Counted from the stretch's first letter, positions 43,181-52,684 are shown. The stretch: 64,000 nt of DNA from an uncultured Oscillospiraceae bacterium (GCA_934466455.1 CAKSLF010000006.1:29120-93119), one strand, 5' to 3'. Numbers and translations: made by a program. The notes: a model not told the origin generated them from the sequence alone.

Positions 43181-44101
43181 TTAACTGTTTTCCTGCTGTT
43201 TTTTTAATTCTTCCGCAATTTCGCTTATGCGTTTTAGACGGTGATTGACACCGGAACGGGAAATCGGTGCTTCAAGTGCCTCACAAAGCTCCCGCAACGA
43301 CATATCCGGGTTTTCAATACGAATCTCCGCAAGCTCTTGCAGCTCTGCCGGAAGATAATTTTCTCCCCTATGCTCAAAGATATACCGTATATCTTCGACC
43401 TGCTGAAAAGACGCATTAAGCGTTTTGTCAAGATTTGCGTTGTCACAATTCATTCTGCGGTTTACGCGATTTTTGATATCCTTCATAATCTTTATATTCA
43501 TCATCTCAACTGCGGACATAGGCGCACCGATATAAGTGAGCAAATCCTCGATGTTCTCACTCTCTTTATAATAAACTACATAGGACCCGCGGCGAACCGT
43601 ACTCTTAGGTTGGGCAAGAACCTCGCCTATAAGTGCGGAAAGATCCTTGCAGAGATTCATATAGCTGACATCAAATTCACAATGATAGTCCTTTTCCGGA
43701 TTTGTAAGACTTCCGCAAACGAGATATGCTCCCCGAAGAAAATATTTTACATCGTCATCGGTTTCGATATTTGCACGGTTAATGCGCAAATGCGGTTCTC
43801 CCGGAGTGTGATAAAATGCGTCCATAACCCTTTTGCGTTCGGACGATTTTTCAACACAAACCTTATAAAGAGCACCTCTTGCACGCTCCTTAAAGGTGAT
43901 TTTTGCGGAAATTCCGCAATGAGTAAGCAGAGCCTCGGCAAAAAGTCTTGCCGTCGGCTCATGGAGGACGGAAAAAGAAATTTCGTCCGCACGAAATTTA
44001 TATGAAAAAAGCAAAAATCCGTAGAGAAGAGCATGCAAAGCGGTTTCTTCCTCCGGAACATCTCTGCAAAGCTCGTCCTTAAGATCAGACGCAAACGACA
44101 C
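43181..44101 (-). CDS. whiA: DNA-binding protein WhiA
   Basis: The 306-residue protein has an N-terminal LAGLIDADG-like region (FLRGAYLVCGSLTNPEKDYHCEF) and a C-terminal helix-turn-helix (MSLRELCEALEAPISRSGVNHRLKR, in the family's typical form). WhiA affects division and chromosome segregation in Firmicutes. The rapZ and yvcK genes that usually come just before it are missing here; murB is adjacent instead. Confidence 0.97.
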   Translation of the reverse strand: MSFASDLKDELCRDVPEEETALHALLYGFLLFSYKFRADEISFSVLHEPTARLFAEALLTHCGISAKITFKERARGALYKVCVEKSSERKRVMDAFYHTPGEPHLRINRANIETDDDVKYFLRGAYLVCGSLTNPEKDYHCEFDVSYMNLCKDLSALIGEVLAQPKSTVRRGSYVVYYKESENIEDLLTYIGAPMSAVEMMNIKIMKDIKNRVNRRMNCDNANLDKTLNASFQQVEDIRYIFEHRGENYLPAELQELAEIRIENPDMSLRELCEALEAPISRSGVNHRLKRISEIAEELKKQQENS

Positions 44102-44115
44102 TGCGCAGCCCTCCT

Positions 44116-45024
44116 TTATTTTTCAAGGATTTCAACCTCAGGCTCAAGGTCAAAACCGGTTTCTGCCTTTACCTTTTCTTGAACGCTTGCTATAAGTTCA
44201 AGAACATCCTTGCAGGTTGCCCCGCCTTTGTTTATTACAAAACCGGCGTGCTTTTCGCTTACCTGCGCTCCGCCGACGGAAAGTCCTTTAAGACCGCATT
44301 GGTCGATAAGCGCAGAGGCAAAAGCTCCCTCCGGGCGTTTGAATGTGCTTCCTGCGCTGGGCTTATCCATAGGCTGTTTGTCATATCGTTTTCCGATGAG
44401 CTCCTCCATTTTTGCCTTTATCTCATCTTTATTTCCTTTTTTTAGGCGAAAGGCAGCCGCTGTTATAACATATTCTTTATTGCAATAGACACTGTGGCGA
44501 TATGACATTTCAAGAGCGTCGCCTTCAAATCTTCCTTTGCTTCCGTCCATGTCTATATGCTCGGCAAATAATATGACATCTTTTATTTCTCCACCGTATG
44601 CGCCTGCGTTCATAAACACGGCTCCGCCGACAGAACCGGGAATGCCGTAAGCAAACTCAAGCCCGGTAAGGGAATTTTCCAGTGCAAAATTACAAAGCTT
44701 GGCAAGGCTCGCACCGGCTTCGCAATATATTGTTTCTTCATCAAGAAGGCTCATTTTGCTCATGGCATTTCCGAAATGGAGAACAATGCCTCGTGTTCCC
44801 TCGTCCGAAACAAGAAGGTTTGAGCCTTTTCCTATCGGAAAAAGCTTTATTCCGTTTTCTTTACAGAATTTTACCACACAGGCAACCTGATCGGTGCTTT
44901 CGGGGTTTGCAAACACCTCTGCCGGTCCGCCGATTTTGAAAGTTGTATGTGCGGAAAGCGGCTCGTTTTCGGAAAAAGCCGTTTTTGTCTGCTCTTCAAA
45001 TTTTTCCAAAAGCTCTTTATTCAT
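44116..45024 (-). CDS. murB: UDP-N-acetylenolpyruvoylglucosamine reductase (MurB)
   Basis: I prefer ATG 45024, nine bases after GGGGAGG, over ATG 45042, which has no ribosome site. The 302-residue flavoprotein has HTTFKIGGPAEVF, GKGSNLLVSD, the FAD-binding YGIPGSVGGAVFMNAGAYGGE, and the catalytic Ser in AGSTFKRPEG. Length fits type II MurB. It makes UDP-MurNAc for peptidoglycan. Confidence 0.97.
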   Translation of the reverse strand: MNKELLEKFEEQTKTAFSENEPLSAHTTFKIGGPAEVFANPESTDQVACVVKFCKENGIKLFPIGKGSNLLVSDEGTRGIVLHFGNAMSKMSLLDEETIYCEAGASLAKLCNFALENSLTGLEFAYGIPGSVGGAVFMNAGAYGGEIKDVILFAEHIDMDGSKGRFEGDALEMSYRHSVYCNKEYVITAAAFRLKKGNKDEIKAKMEELIGKRYDKQPMDKPSAGSTFKRPEGAFASALIDQCGLKGLSVGGAQVSEKHAGFVINKGGATCKDVLELIASVQEKVKAETGFDLEPEVEILEK

Positions 45025-45043
45025 TACTTGCTGCCTCCCCATA

Positions 45044-46018
45044 CTATTCGTCGATTCCGTAATAAGAATCCCATTCGCCTATGTCGTCTATGTCATCCAT
45101 CATAGGCATTGCAAGCCTCTCCATAAGCTCTACTGCGGCATTATCGCCCATACGCTTTTGACGGTTGTTCATTGCCGCAACCTCAACAATTACGGCAAGG
45201 TTGCGGCCGGGCTGTACGGGAATGGTTATAAGCGGCACTTCGACATCAAGGATTTTTGTATATACATCCTTTGCGCCCATTCTGTCATAAACCTTATCGT
45301 TATCCCAAGGCTCGAGATTTATTACCATGTCGAGCTTTGAATTTTTCTTTACCGAGCCCATTCCGAAAAGGTTGCGGGCATTTATTATACCAACTCCCCT
45401 AAGCTCCATAAAATGGCGGATATTTTCCGGAGAAGTTCCTACAAGGGTCCTTTTTGAAACTCTTCGTATTTCCACGGCATCGTCCGCAATAAGGCGGTGA
45501 CCTCTTTTTATAAGCTCCATTGCAACCTCGCTTTTGCCTACTCCGCTTTCGCCGTAAAGCAAAACGCCTTCGCCGTAAACCTCAACAAAAACGCCGTGCC
45601 TTGTTATGCGCTTCGCCAATGCGATACTTAATGTATGGGTAATTCCCGCCATAAATTCCGATGTGGATTCCGAAGTTCTGTAAAGCGGCACGCTGTACTT
45701 TTTTGCAAGCTCCACAATGCCTTTATCCACAAGCATATTCCATGTAAACACAACTATTGCGGGTTTATGCAAAAAAAACTCCTCAACAGTGGGAAGCATT
45801 TTTCCGCCAAGGCTTTTCAGATACGAATACTCCGTTTTCCCTATTATTTGTATTCTTGACGGGTCAAAAAGGTCATAAAATCCTGTAAAAGGCAGACCCG
45901 GGCGATTTAGCTCGTTTGTTTCGATGCGAACCGTATCCACATCATCCGGTGCCCATACCTCTTCGAGGTTAAATTCTTTTACTATTTTTAAGAAGTTTAC
46001 GCTATATAAAGAAGCCAT
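45044..46018 (-). CDS. hprK: HPr kinase/phosphorylase
   Basis: I start at ATG 46018, five bases after GGAGG. The 324-residue protein has the Walker A GESGVGKSE near residue 155, catalytic region HRLIADDAVEIRR and the signature LRGVGIINARNLFG. It phosphorylates HPr on Ser to drive carbon catabolite control. First gene of the run to dnaE. Confidence 0.97.
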   Translation of the reverse strand: MASLYSVNFLKIVKEFNLEEVWAPDDVDTVRIETNELNRPGLPFTGFYDLFDPSRIQIIGKTEYSYLKSLGGKMLPTVEEFFLHKPAIVVFTWNMLVDKGIVELAKKYSVPLYRTSESTSEFMAGITHTLSIALAKRITRHGVFVEVYGEGVLLYGESGVGKSEVAMELIKRGHRLIADDAVEIRRVSKRTLVGTSPENIRHFMELRGVGIINARNLFGMGSVKKNSKLDMVINLEPWDNDKVYDRMGAKDVYTKILDVEVPLITIPVQPGRNLAVIVEVAAMNNRQKRMGDNAAVELMERLAMPMMDDIDDIGEWDSYYGIDE

Positions 46019-46055
46019 TTTTTCCTCCATTGTTATCAGAGAATATACCAAATTT

Positions 46056-46085
46056 ATTATACTATAAATGTACCTTTTTTTGCAA
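46056..46085 (-). promoter_or_regulatory. Promoter of the hprK operon
   Basis: TTGCAA at 46085-46080 and TATAAT at 46061-46056 on the minus strand, spaced 18 bases; start near 46049, about 30 bases before the hprK ATG. Confidence 0.7.
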
Positions 46086-46249
46086 TTACTTTATTTCATA
46101 ATTATGTGTAATTTTCGACAATATTTTGCCTATTGTGCAAAATGGCAATAGCAATATTTTTATGGCTTATGGGAATTATTTACCCTGCTTAAAAAACCTT
46201 ATATTTTATCTATGCAAATTAAAAAATACGGAGAAATATACAAAAGTGT
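46086..46249. other. AT-rich intergenic stretch with nested inverted repeats
   Basis: No gene is seen. At 46125-46152 two inverted repeats interlock: TTTTGC (46125-46130)/GCAAAA (46137-46142) and CTATTG (46130-46135)/CAATAG (46146-46151). The sequence TTGTGCAAAATGGCAATA partly resembles Rex redox-repressor sites, but the right half deviates. It lies about 100 bases upstream of the nifJ promoter. Confidence 0.45.
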
Positions 46250-46278
46250 TTGAAAGATAAGGTTTTTCATGATATTAT
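46250..46278 (+). promoter_or_regulatory. Promoter of nifJ
   Basis: TTGAAA at 46250-46255 and TATTAT at 46273-46278, spaced 17 bases. Start near 46285; AAGGAG lies just before the ATG at 46345. Confidence 0.7.
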
Positions 46279-46344
46279 ATTATAGAAATTTTATGGCATT
46301 ATAAATCCGAAATTCAATTTTTTATAAAGATAAGGAGTGAAAAA

Positions 46345-49300
46345 ATGGTTCGTTCCAAAAAAACGATGGACGGCAACACCGCTGCTGCTCATGTTTCGTA
46401 TGCATATACGGATGTCGCCGCCATTTACCCCATTACCCCTTCCTCCGTTATGGCGGAGCTTGCCGACAAGTGGTCCGCAACGGGAAGGACTAATATCTTC
46501 GGCAATAAGGTTCAGGTAACCGAAATGCAGTCCGAAGCAGGTGCAGCCGGCTCTGTTCACGGCTCCCTTGCCGCAGGTGCGCTTACCACCACCTTTACTG
46601 CTTCCCAGGGACTTCTTCTTATGATTCCGAATATGTACAAAATGGCGGGCGAGCTGCTCCCTGCGGTTATCAATGTTTCCGCAAGAGCACTTGCTTCCCA
46701 TGCGTTAAGCATTTTCGGCGACCATTCCGACATTTACGCTTGCCGACAGACCGGCTTTGCAATGCTTTGTTCCGGAAACCCGCAGGAGGTTATGGACCTT
46801 GCCCCTATCGCCCACCTTTCCGCAATTAAAGGCAGGGTTCCGTTTATTCACTTCTTCGACGGCTTCCGCACCTCCCACGAGGTACAAAAGGTTGAGGTTT
46901 GGGACTATGAGCAGCTCAAAAATCTTGCGGATTTTGGCGCAATCGAAGCTTTCCGCAAAAATGCGCTCAATCCTAACCACCCCGTAACCAGAGGAACCGC
47001 TCAGAACCCCGATATTTTCTTCCAAGCAAGAGAAGCCTGCAATAAATTTTATAATGCGCTTCCTGCGGTTGTTGAAGAGTATATGAATAAGGTCAATGCC
47101 GAAATCGGCGCAAATTATAAGCTTTTCAACTATTACGGCGCACCTGATGCTGAGCATATTATTGTTGCAATGGGCTCCGTTTGCGATACTATTGAGGAAA
47201 CCATTGATTATCTCAATGCGGCAGGCGGAAAATACGGACTTGTAAAGGTTCGGCTTTATCGTCCGTTCAGCAAAGACCACCTTATTAAAGCAATTCCGAG
47301 CACCGCAAAAACTATTTCCGTGCTCGACCGTACAAAAGAACCCGGCAGTGTTGGCGAACCTCTCTTCCTCGACATTGCCGCAGCAATAAGAGGAACCGAA
47401 TTTGAGGGAGTAAAGCTTTTCGGTGGTCGCTACGGTCTTGGAAGCAAGGATACCACCCCCGCACAAATCATAGCCGTTTTCCGCAATGCAGAAAACAGCG
47501 GCAAAGCCGCATTCACCATCGGCATCGACGATGATATTACCGGGCTTTCTCTTGAAATTAAAGAAAATCCCGATACAACACCCGCAGGAAACAAAAGCTG
47601 TATGTTCTGGGGACTCGGTTCGGACGGTACCGTCGGGGCAAATAAAAACTCCATTAAGATTATCGGCGACCATACCGATCTTTATGTGCAGGGCTACTTT
47701 GCTTATGACTCCAAAAAATCCGGCGGCGTTACGGTTTCTCACCTTCGCTTCGGAAAATCTCCTATAAAATCCACATATTATATCAGCAGTGCAGATTTTG
47801 TCGCTTGCCATAACCCCTCTTATGTAAACAAGTACGATATGGTTTCCGTGCTCAAGAAGGGCGGCAAGTTCCTTCTTAACTGCGGTTGGAATCTTGAGGA
47901 AATCGAAAAGCACCTTCCCGGCGATGTAAAACGCTATATTGCCGAAAATGAAATCGAGCTTTATACCATCGACGGTATCTCCATTGCAAGAGAAATCGGA
48001 CTTGGCGGAAAAATAAACACAATTTTGCAGGCTGCTTTCTTCAAAATTGCCGAAATTATTCCCGCAGAGGACGCAGAAAAGTATATGAAGGACGCCGTTG
48101 TTGCCTCCTACGGCAAAAAAGGCGACGCCGTTATCAACATGAACTTTGCCGCAATCGAACACGGCATGAAAGACTTTGTTAAAGTCGGTTACCCCGCCGA
48201 TAAGTGGAAAAAAGCCAAGGGCGCAATTCCCGTTCCAAAAGCCGTCGGCGATAATGAGGAACTTGTTGATTTTGTAAACAATGTTCTTGTTCCCGCTTCT
48301 GCACAAAAAGGCGACAAGCTGCCCGTTTCCGCATTCTCCGGAAGAGAGGACGGCACCTTCCCGGCGGGTACCGCAGCCTTTGAAAAACGCGGAATTGCCG
48401 TTGATGTTCCCCGTTGGCTTCCGGAAAATTGTATCCAGTGCAATATGTGCTCCTATGTTTGCCCGCACGCAGTTATCCGTCCCGTTGCAATGAGCGATGA
48501 GGAACTTGCCAATGCTCCGGAGGGTACAAAATCCGCTCCGATGACTGGTGTAAACGGAAAGCACTTTACAATGACCATTTCAGCTCTTGACTGCACCGGC
48601 TGCGGCTCCTGCGTAAATGTTTGCCCCGGAAGAAAAGGTGCAAAGGCTCTTGAAATGAAGCCCCTTGAGGAAGAAATCGGCGAACAGAAGATTTTCGAAT
48701 ACGGTCTTGGTGTTTCCGAAAAGCCGGAGGTATTTGACAAATTCAAAGCGGCAACCCTTAAAGGCAGCCAGTTCCGCCGTCCTCTTCTTGAGTTCTCCGG
48801 CGCATGTGCGGGCTGCGGCGAAACTCCTTATGCAAAGCTTGTAACCCAGCTTTTCGGCGACAGAATGTATATTGCTAACGCAACCGGCTGTTCCTCTATC
48901 TGGGGCGGTTCTGCGCCCTCTACTCCCTATACAAGAAACAAAGCGGGCAAGGGTCCGGCTTGGGCAAACTCCCTTTTTGAGGATAACGCAGAATACGGTT
49001 ACGGTATGTTTCTCGGTCAGGAAGCCATACGCAACAGCTATATCGAAAAAGTGCGTTATCTTGCGGAAAACGGCAAGCACGAGGAAACTGTTACCGCCGC
49101 AAAGAAGTATCTTGATACCGTTAACGACGGCGAAGCAAACGCAGCCGCAGCTAAAGAGCTTGTTGCTGCAATCGAAAAAAATTGCACCTGCGACCGTGCT
49201 CTTGATATAGTAAGAGGCAAGGATTATCTTGCAAAGAAATCCGTTTGGGCGTTCGGCGGCGACGGCTGGGCATATGATATAGGCTTTGGCGGCGTTGACC

Positions 49301-49890
49301 ATGTTCTTGCTTCCGGCAGAAACATCAATATTCTTGTATTTGATACCGAGGTTTACTCCAACACCGGCGGTCAGTCTTCAAAAGCAACCCCTACCGGTGC
49401 AGTTGCACAGTTTGCCTCCGCCGGCAAAGAGGTTAAGAAAAAAGACCTTGCGGCAATTGCAATGAGCTATGGTTATATCTATGTTGCGCAGGTTGCACAG
49501 GGCGCAAATATGGCACAGTGTGTAAAAGCAATGGCAGAGGCTGAAAGCTACGAAGGTCCTTCAATTATTATTGCATATGCCCCCTGCATAAACCACGGAA
49601 TTAAAGGCGGCATGGGCAATTCTATGGCAGAAGAAAAGCGCGCCGTTGACGCAGGCTATTGGCATCTGTTCCGTTACGACCCCCGCCTTGAGGCAGAAGG
49701 CAAAAACCCGTTCCAGCTCGACAGCGGCGCACCCACGGCAAGCTATAAGGACTTTATCGAAAGCGAAGTTCGTTACAGCAGCCTTATGCGCACCTTCCCA
49801 GAGCGTGCAAAGGTCCTATTTGAAAAAGCGGAAGAAAACGCCGCAGAAAAATATGAACACCTTGAAAAGCTCTCCAAGCTTGATGTTTAA
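46345..49890 (+). CDS. nifJ: Pyruvate:ferredoxin (flavodoxin) oxidoreductase
   Basis: The 1181-residue single-chain enzyme has the N-terminal pyrimidine-binding domain (AAIYPITPSSVMAELAD) and two 4Fe-4S ferredoxin motifs (CIQCNMCSYVCP at about 696 and CTGCGSCVNVCP at about 748). The C-terminal thiamine-diphosphate domain has GCSSIWGG and GDGWAYDIGFGG near 972, ending the metal site at NTGGQSSK. It oxidises pyruvate to acetyl-CoA and CO2 with ferredoxin, marking an anaerobic fermentative lifestyle. Codon use is slightly more C-ending than neighbours, as expected for a highly expressed gene. Transcribed alone. Confidence 0.98.
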   Translation: MVRSKKTMDGNTAAAHVSYAYTDVAAIYPITPSSVMAELADKWSATGRTNIFGNKVQVTEMQSEAGAAGSVHGSLAAGALTTTFTASQGLLLMIPNMYKMAGELLPAVINVSARALASHALSIFGDHSDIYACRQTGFAMLCSGNPQEVMDLAPIAHLSAIKGRVPFIHFFDGFRTSHEVQKVEVWDYEQLKNLADFGAIEAFRKNALNPNHPVTRGTAQNPDIFFQAREACNKFYNALPAVVEEYMNKVNAEIGANYKLFNYYGAPDAEHIIVAMGSVCDTIEETIDYLNAAGGKYGLVKVRLYRPFSKDHLIKAIPSTAKTISVLDRTKEPGSVGEPLFLDIAAAIRGTEFEGVKLFGGRYGLGSKDTTPAQIIAVFRNAENSGKAAFTIGIDDDITGLSLEIKENPDTTPAGNKSCMFWGLGSDGTVGANKNSIKIIGDHTDLYVQGYFAYDSKKSGGVTVSHLRFGKSPIKSTYYISSADFVACHNPSYVNKYDMVSVLKKGGKFLLNCGWNLEEIEKHLPGDVKRYIAENEIELYTIDGISIAREIGLGGKINTILQAAFFKIAEIIPAEDAEKYMKDAVVASYGKKGDAVINMNFAAIEHGMKDFVKVGYPADKWKKAKGAIPVPKAVGDNEELVDFVNNVLVPASAQKGDKLPVSAFSGREDGTFPAGTAAFEKRGIAVDVPRWLPENCIQCNMCSYVCPHAVIRPVAMSDEELANAPEGTKSAPMTGVNGKHFTMTISALDCTGCGSCVNVCPGRKGAKALEMKPLEEEIGEQKIFEYGLGVSEKPEVFDKFKAATLKGSQFRRPLLEFSGACAGCGETPYAKLVTQLFGDRMYIANATGCSSIWGGSAPSTPYTRNKAGKGPAWANSLFEDNAEYGYGMFLGQEAIRNSYIEKVRYLAENGKHEETVTAAKKYLDTVNDGEANAAAAKELVAAIEKNCTCDRALDIVRGKDYLAKKSVWAFGGDGWAYDIGFGGVDHVLASGRNINILVFDTEVYSNTGGQSSKATPTGAVAQFASAGKEVKKKDLAAIAMSYGYIYVAQVAQGANMAQCVKAMAEAESYEGPSIIIAYAPCINHGIKGGMGNSMAEEKRAVDAGYWHLFRYDPRLEAEGKNPFQLDSGAPTASYKDFIESEVRYSSLMRTFPERAKVLFEKAEENAAEKYEHLEKLSKLDV

Positions 49891-49904
49891 TCGGGTTATA
49901 AAGC

Positions 49905-49943
49905 GAAAAAAGCTCCGTGCTCAAAATGAGCACGGAGTTTTTT
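49905..49943. terminator. Bidirectional terminator between nifJ and the methyltransferase gene
   Basis: A stem of 11-13 bases around CTCCGTGCTCA (49911-49923 with 49928-49938) has A-runs before it and TTTTTTG after it, so it can end transcription from both sides. Confidence 0.88.
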
Positions 49944-49947
49944 GCTT

Positions 49948-50469
49948 TCATTTTTTGAGCACGAGCTTAAAATGCTCGGTTTCTTCTTCACTTTTAAGCA
50001 GCATAAAACCGTCTTCTTGGCACATTGCAATAAGTGTTTTTTCTGTTTGTTCTACATCCGTTCCTATAATTCCGTATTCTGTGTGCAGCGTTTCTTCGGG
50101 AAGCTCAATATCAAGTACAGCGGAAAAAGCCGTTGGATAAGCCGATTTTACACAGCAATCCCAAATTACAAGTCTGCCGCCTTTCTTCAGCACGCGAAAT
50201 GCTTCCGAAACAGCCTTTGCTTTTGTTTCCGTGCTCATAAACATTAAAGAATAGAAAAATGTAACATTATCGAAGCTTTCGTCGCAAAAATCAAGTGCAG
50301 TGGCGTCCATAAGCAGCTTTTTACAGCAATCCGGTGCTTCATCCAGCTCTTCCTGCATATTGTCGATGGCGGTAACTGCGTCTTTATACAGTCTGCCGAT
50401 TACGCCCTCTCCTCCGCCGCCTATGTCGAGTGTGCTCCCGCACAGCTCGTTTTTAAGAATCAGCTTCAT
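49948..50469 (-). CDS. Class I SAM-dependent methyltransferase
   Basis: The 173-residue protein has the SAM-binding glycine motif LDIGGGGEGVIGRL, an acidic residue at TAIDNMQ, and the ALDFCDESFDNV and LRVLKKGGRL-like motifs of UbiE/Methyltransf_11 enzymes. Substrate unknown. Overlaps the YgjP-type gene by four bases. Confidence 0.88.
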   Translation of the reverse strand: MKLILKNELCGSTLDIGGGGEGVIGRLYKDAVTAIDNMQEELDEAPDCCKKLLMDATALDFCDESFDNVTFFYSLMFMSTETKAKAVSEAFRVLKKGGRLVIWDCCVKSAYPTAFSAVLDIELPEETLHTEYGIIGTDVEQTEKTLIAMCQEDGFMLLKSEEETEHFKLVLKK

Positions 50470-50972
50470 CTCAGCATTTTCACCCTTTCTTTATAATCGG
50501 GCAAATATTTTGCAACCAGCTTATAAAATTCTGCGCCGTGATTTTTGTGTGCAATATGCGCAAGCTCGTGTACCACTACATAGTCGATTGCCTCCGGCGG
50601 GTATAACATAAGCCGCCATGAATAGCAAATTGAATTTTTTCCGTTGCAGCTTCCAAAGCGTTTTTGTGCAGAGGTTATCTTAATCCCTGTGGGTTCAAGT
50701 CCCATCAATCGTGAAAAATACTCTGTGCGTTCCGTAAGGTACGGCAATGCTCTTTGCTTTACGGCTGCTTCCGCTTGCGGAGAAATGCTTGTCTTTTCAA
50801 GACGCTCTCTTTTTTCTTCAATATGCTTTTGCAGCCATTTTTCGTGCTTTATAAAAAATGCGTCAATATCCCTTTGCGGCATACCAACGGGAGCTTTTAT
50901 TACCGGGCAAAGCCTGTTGTCTATAGAAAGCTCTAAGGTTTTTCTGTGGCTCCTTATAAGTTTATATTCCAT
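50466..50972 (-). CDS. YgjP/DUF45-type metallopeptidase
   Basis: The 168-residue protein has the zinc motif HELAHIAHKNHGAEF (HExxH with a third His), preceded by YSWRLMLYPPEAIDYVV, the layout of the YgjP/M48-like (DUF45) family. The natural substrate of the family is not known. First of two genes. Confidence 0.92.
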   Translation of the reverse strand: MEYKLIRSHRKTLELSIDNRLCPVIKAPVGMPQRDIDAFFIKHEKWLQKHIEEKRERLEKTSISPQAEAAVKQRALPYLTERTEYFSRLMGLEPTGIKITSAQKRFGSCNGKNSICYSWRLMLYPPEAIDYVVVHELAHIAHKNHGAEFYKLVAKYLPDYKERVKMLR

Positions 50973-50984
50973 AATGTCCTCCGT

Positions 50985-51013
50985 TTGACCAAAGCCGTTT
51001 TGTGTGATAATAT
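50985..51013 (+). promoter_or_regulatory. Promoter of ylmH
   Basis: TTGACC at 50985-50990 and TAATAT at 51008-51013, spaced 17 bases; start near 51020. Confidence 0.65.
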
Positions 51014-51053
51014 AAAACCATTATAGAATATGGCGATATGGCGGTTATTTTTT

Positions 51054-51803
51054 ATGACAAATGAAGAATTGCAGTTAAAAAAACGCTTTTGCGAGCTTGC
51101 GGAGCGTGCATATAAAAACGGTGTTTATACTTCAACGGAATTTCTTTCTCCGGCAGAGCAAATGCTTCTTAAAAACAGTCGGGTTGGTGTTCCCTATGCG
51201 CTTTTTGGCGGGTACGACGGGGCGGAAAAAGCTCTTGCGCTTTTTGGCTCCGAGGAAATTTGCGGGTACGAACCGTTCCCGCCCATTGTAATTGTAAAAA
51301 TCGAACCTATTGCGCTAAAATTTTCGGATTCACTTTCTCACCGAGATTTTCTTGGGGCAATTATGTCTCTCGGTGTTCGGCGCAGCACCATGGGTGATAT
51401 TGTTGTTTTTGATAAAACCGCATATGCGGTTTGCCTTGAAAATATTGCGGATTATATATGCAAAAACCTTATGAGCATCAGACATACAACCGTTAGGTGC
51501 TCAATAATCGAGAATATACCCGATGACGCAATACCCGTTCCGGAAGAAAGCAGCTTTACCGTTGCTTCGGAGCGGCTTGATTCCGTTGTTGCGGCTGTTT
51601 TTAAGCTTTCCCGAAGCGAAAGCCAAAGCTTTATTGAACACGAGAAAGTGCTTATCGGCGGCGTTGCCTGCCTTAATTCGGATGCAAAGCCATCTCCCGG
51701 CGACATAATCACCGTTCGCAGCAAGGGAAAATTTATTTACTGCGGAATGGAAAAGGAAACCAAAAAGGGTCGCTTGCGCTGCAACGCAAAAATCTATAAA
51801 TAA
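51054..51803 (+). CDS. ylmH: YlmH-type S4-domain RNA-binding protein
   Basis: I choose ATG 51054 because the frame start at 51030 has no ribosome site; the site before 51054 is weak too. The 249-residue protein has the YlmH N-terminal domain (FLSPAEQMLLKN) and a C-terminal S4 domain (RLDSVVAAVFKLSRSE...VLIGGVACLNSD). YlmH is linked to ribosome quality control in Bacillus; rqcH is also present in this window at 57518-59272. It is normally next to the division genes sepF-divIVA, but here stands alone. Confidence 0.93.
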   Translation: MTNEELQLKKRFCELAERAYKNGVYTSTEFLSPAEQMLLKNSRVGVPYALFGGYDGAEKALALFGSEEICGYEPFPPIVIVKIEPIALKFSDSLSHRDFLGAIMSLGVRRSTMGDIVVFDKTAYAVCLENIADYICKNLMSIRHTTVRCSIIENIPDDAIPVPEESSFTVASERLDSVVAAVFKLSRSESQSFIEHEKVLIGGVACLNSDAKPSPGDIITVRSKGKFIYCGMEKETKKGRLRCNAKIYK

Positions 51804-51807
51804 AGCT

Positions 51808-51840
51808 TGCTCCACGAATATTTACGGGGAGCATTTTTTT
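51808..51840 (+). terminator. Intrinsic terminator of ylmH
   Basis: TGCTCC/GGAGCA stem (51808-51813 with 51828-51833) followed by seven T bases. It abuts the convergent plsY stop at 51839. Confidence 0.78.
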
Positions 51841-52441
51841 ACACTTTAGCTTTGTTTTTTCTCAAAAATCCTATTTCCTCACCCTTTGCAATGCGCTTTA
51901 TATTTATAAAGTGCTTATACCACATAATTATCATCAAGACAAAAAATATTACCGTTTGGAATATGTCAAGCCGCATAATAACGGCATAAACCGGCATTAT
52001 GGTAATAACGGCAAGAGTTCCTATCGAAATAAAATCCGTAATCAGTGTAATGGCAATTATTACTGCGCCGAGAGCAAGAAAAACTCGCCAATCCATAAAA
52101 AGCACAAGCCCCATAAACGGTGCCAGTCCCTTCCCACCGGAAAACTTCATCCAAAAAGGATAAATGTGCCCGATTACTGCCATCGCTCCGGCAAGTACGG
52201 CGGCGTTTTCATTCAGCGGAAATATTAGCGAGATAAATTCCGCCGCACAAAACGCCTTTAGTATATCAAATGCACCCACGGCAACCCCTTGGGGCTTGCC
52301 TACGGAAATAAAAACATTCGATGCACCCGCATTTTTTGATCCGACCTCTTTTATATTAATGCCTCTGCTTTTTGAAATAAGCCAAGCCATATTTACCGAA
52401 CCTAAAAGATAACCTATAACAAGAGCAAAAATATATTCCAA
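51839..52441 (-). CDS. plsY: Acyl-phosphate:glycerol-3-phosphate acyltransferase PlsY
   Basis: I choose TTG 52441, eight bases after GGAGGCG. The 200-residue integral membrane protein has GYLLGSVNMAWLIS, the catalytic motif GSKNAGASNV and the glycerol-phosphate-site motif SGGKGLAPFMG, diagnostic of PlsY. It begins phospholipid synthesis. Confidence 0.95.
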   Translation of the reverse strand: MEYIFALVIGYLLGSVNMAWLISKSRGINIKEVGSKNAGASNVFISVGKPQGVAVGAFDILKAFCAAEFISLIFPLNENAAVLAGAMAVIGHIYPFWMKFSGGKGLAPFMGLVLFMDWRVFLALGAVIIAITLITDFISIGTLAVITIMPVYAVIMRLDIFQTVIFFVLMIIMWYKHFINIKRIAKGEEIGFLRKNKAKV

Positions 52442-52684
52442 AAAGTATTCGCCTCCAAACAAGTTTATTATTTTAGTATATCTTATCTAAGAGCTTTTTG
52501 CAATGATAAAAATTGTAATGTGCTAATTAAACAAATTGTAAAGCAAAACAAACCTTCGTGCTTTATGCTAATTTGGAATATTCTATATATAATCTTAAAA
52601 AGCGGTTGACTTTTGTGTCAAAATTGTGGAAAATATAAATAACATCATAAACATTACACATTTTGAAAGGACGGCGAAACTACT
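52442..52684. other. AT-rich intergenic stretch upstream of the tandem lipoprotein genes
   Basis: No gene is seen. It must hold the promoter of the two lipoprotein genes. A TTGAC/GTCAA inverted repeat (around 52607-52622) and a TATAAT (about 52584) are present, but no pair of hexamers with good spacing is convincing. A ribosome site GAAAGGAC lies before the ATG at 52685. Confidence 0.4.

Noticed and set aside
46705..48564. Long minus-strand open frame of 619 codons opposite nifJ
   Set aside because: It is antisense to a well-identified enzyme, has a composition rich in Cys/Gly/Phe typical of shadow frames, and has no ribosome site or domain.
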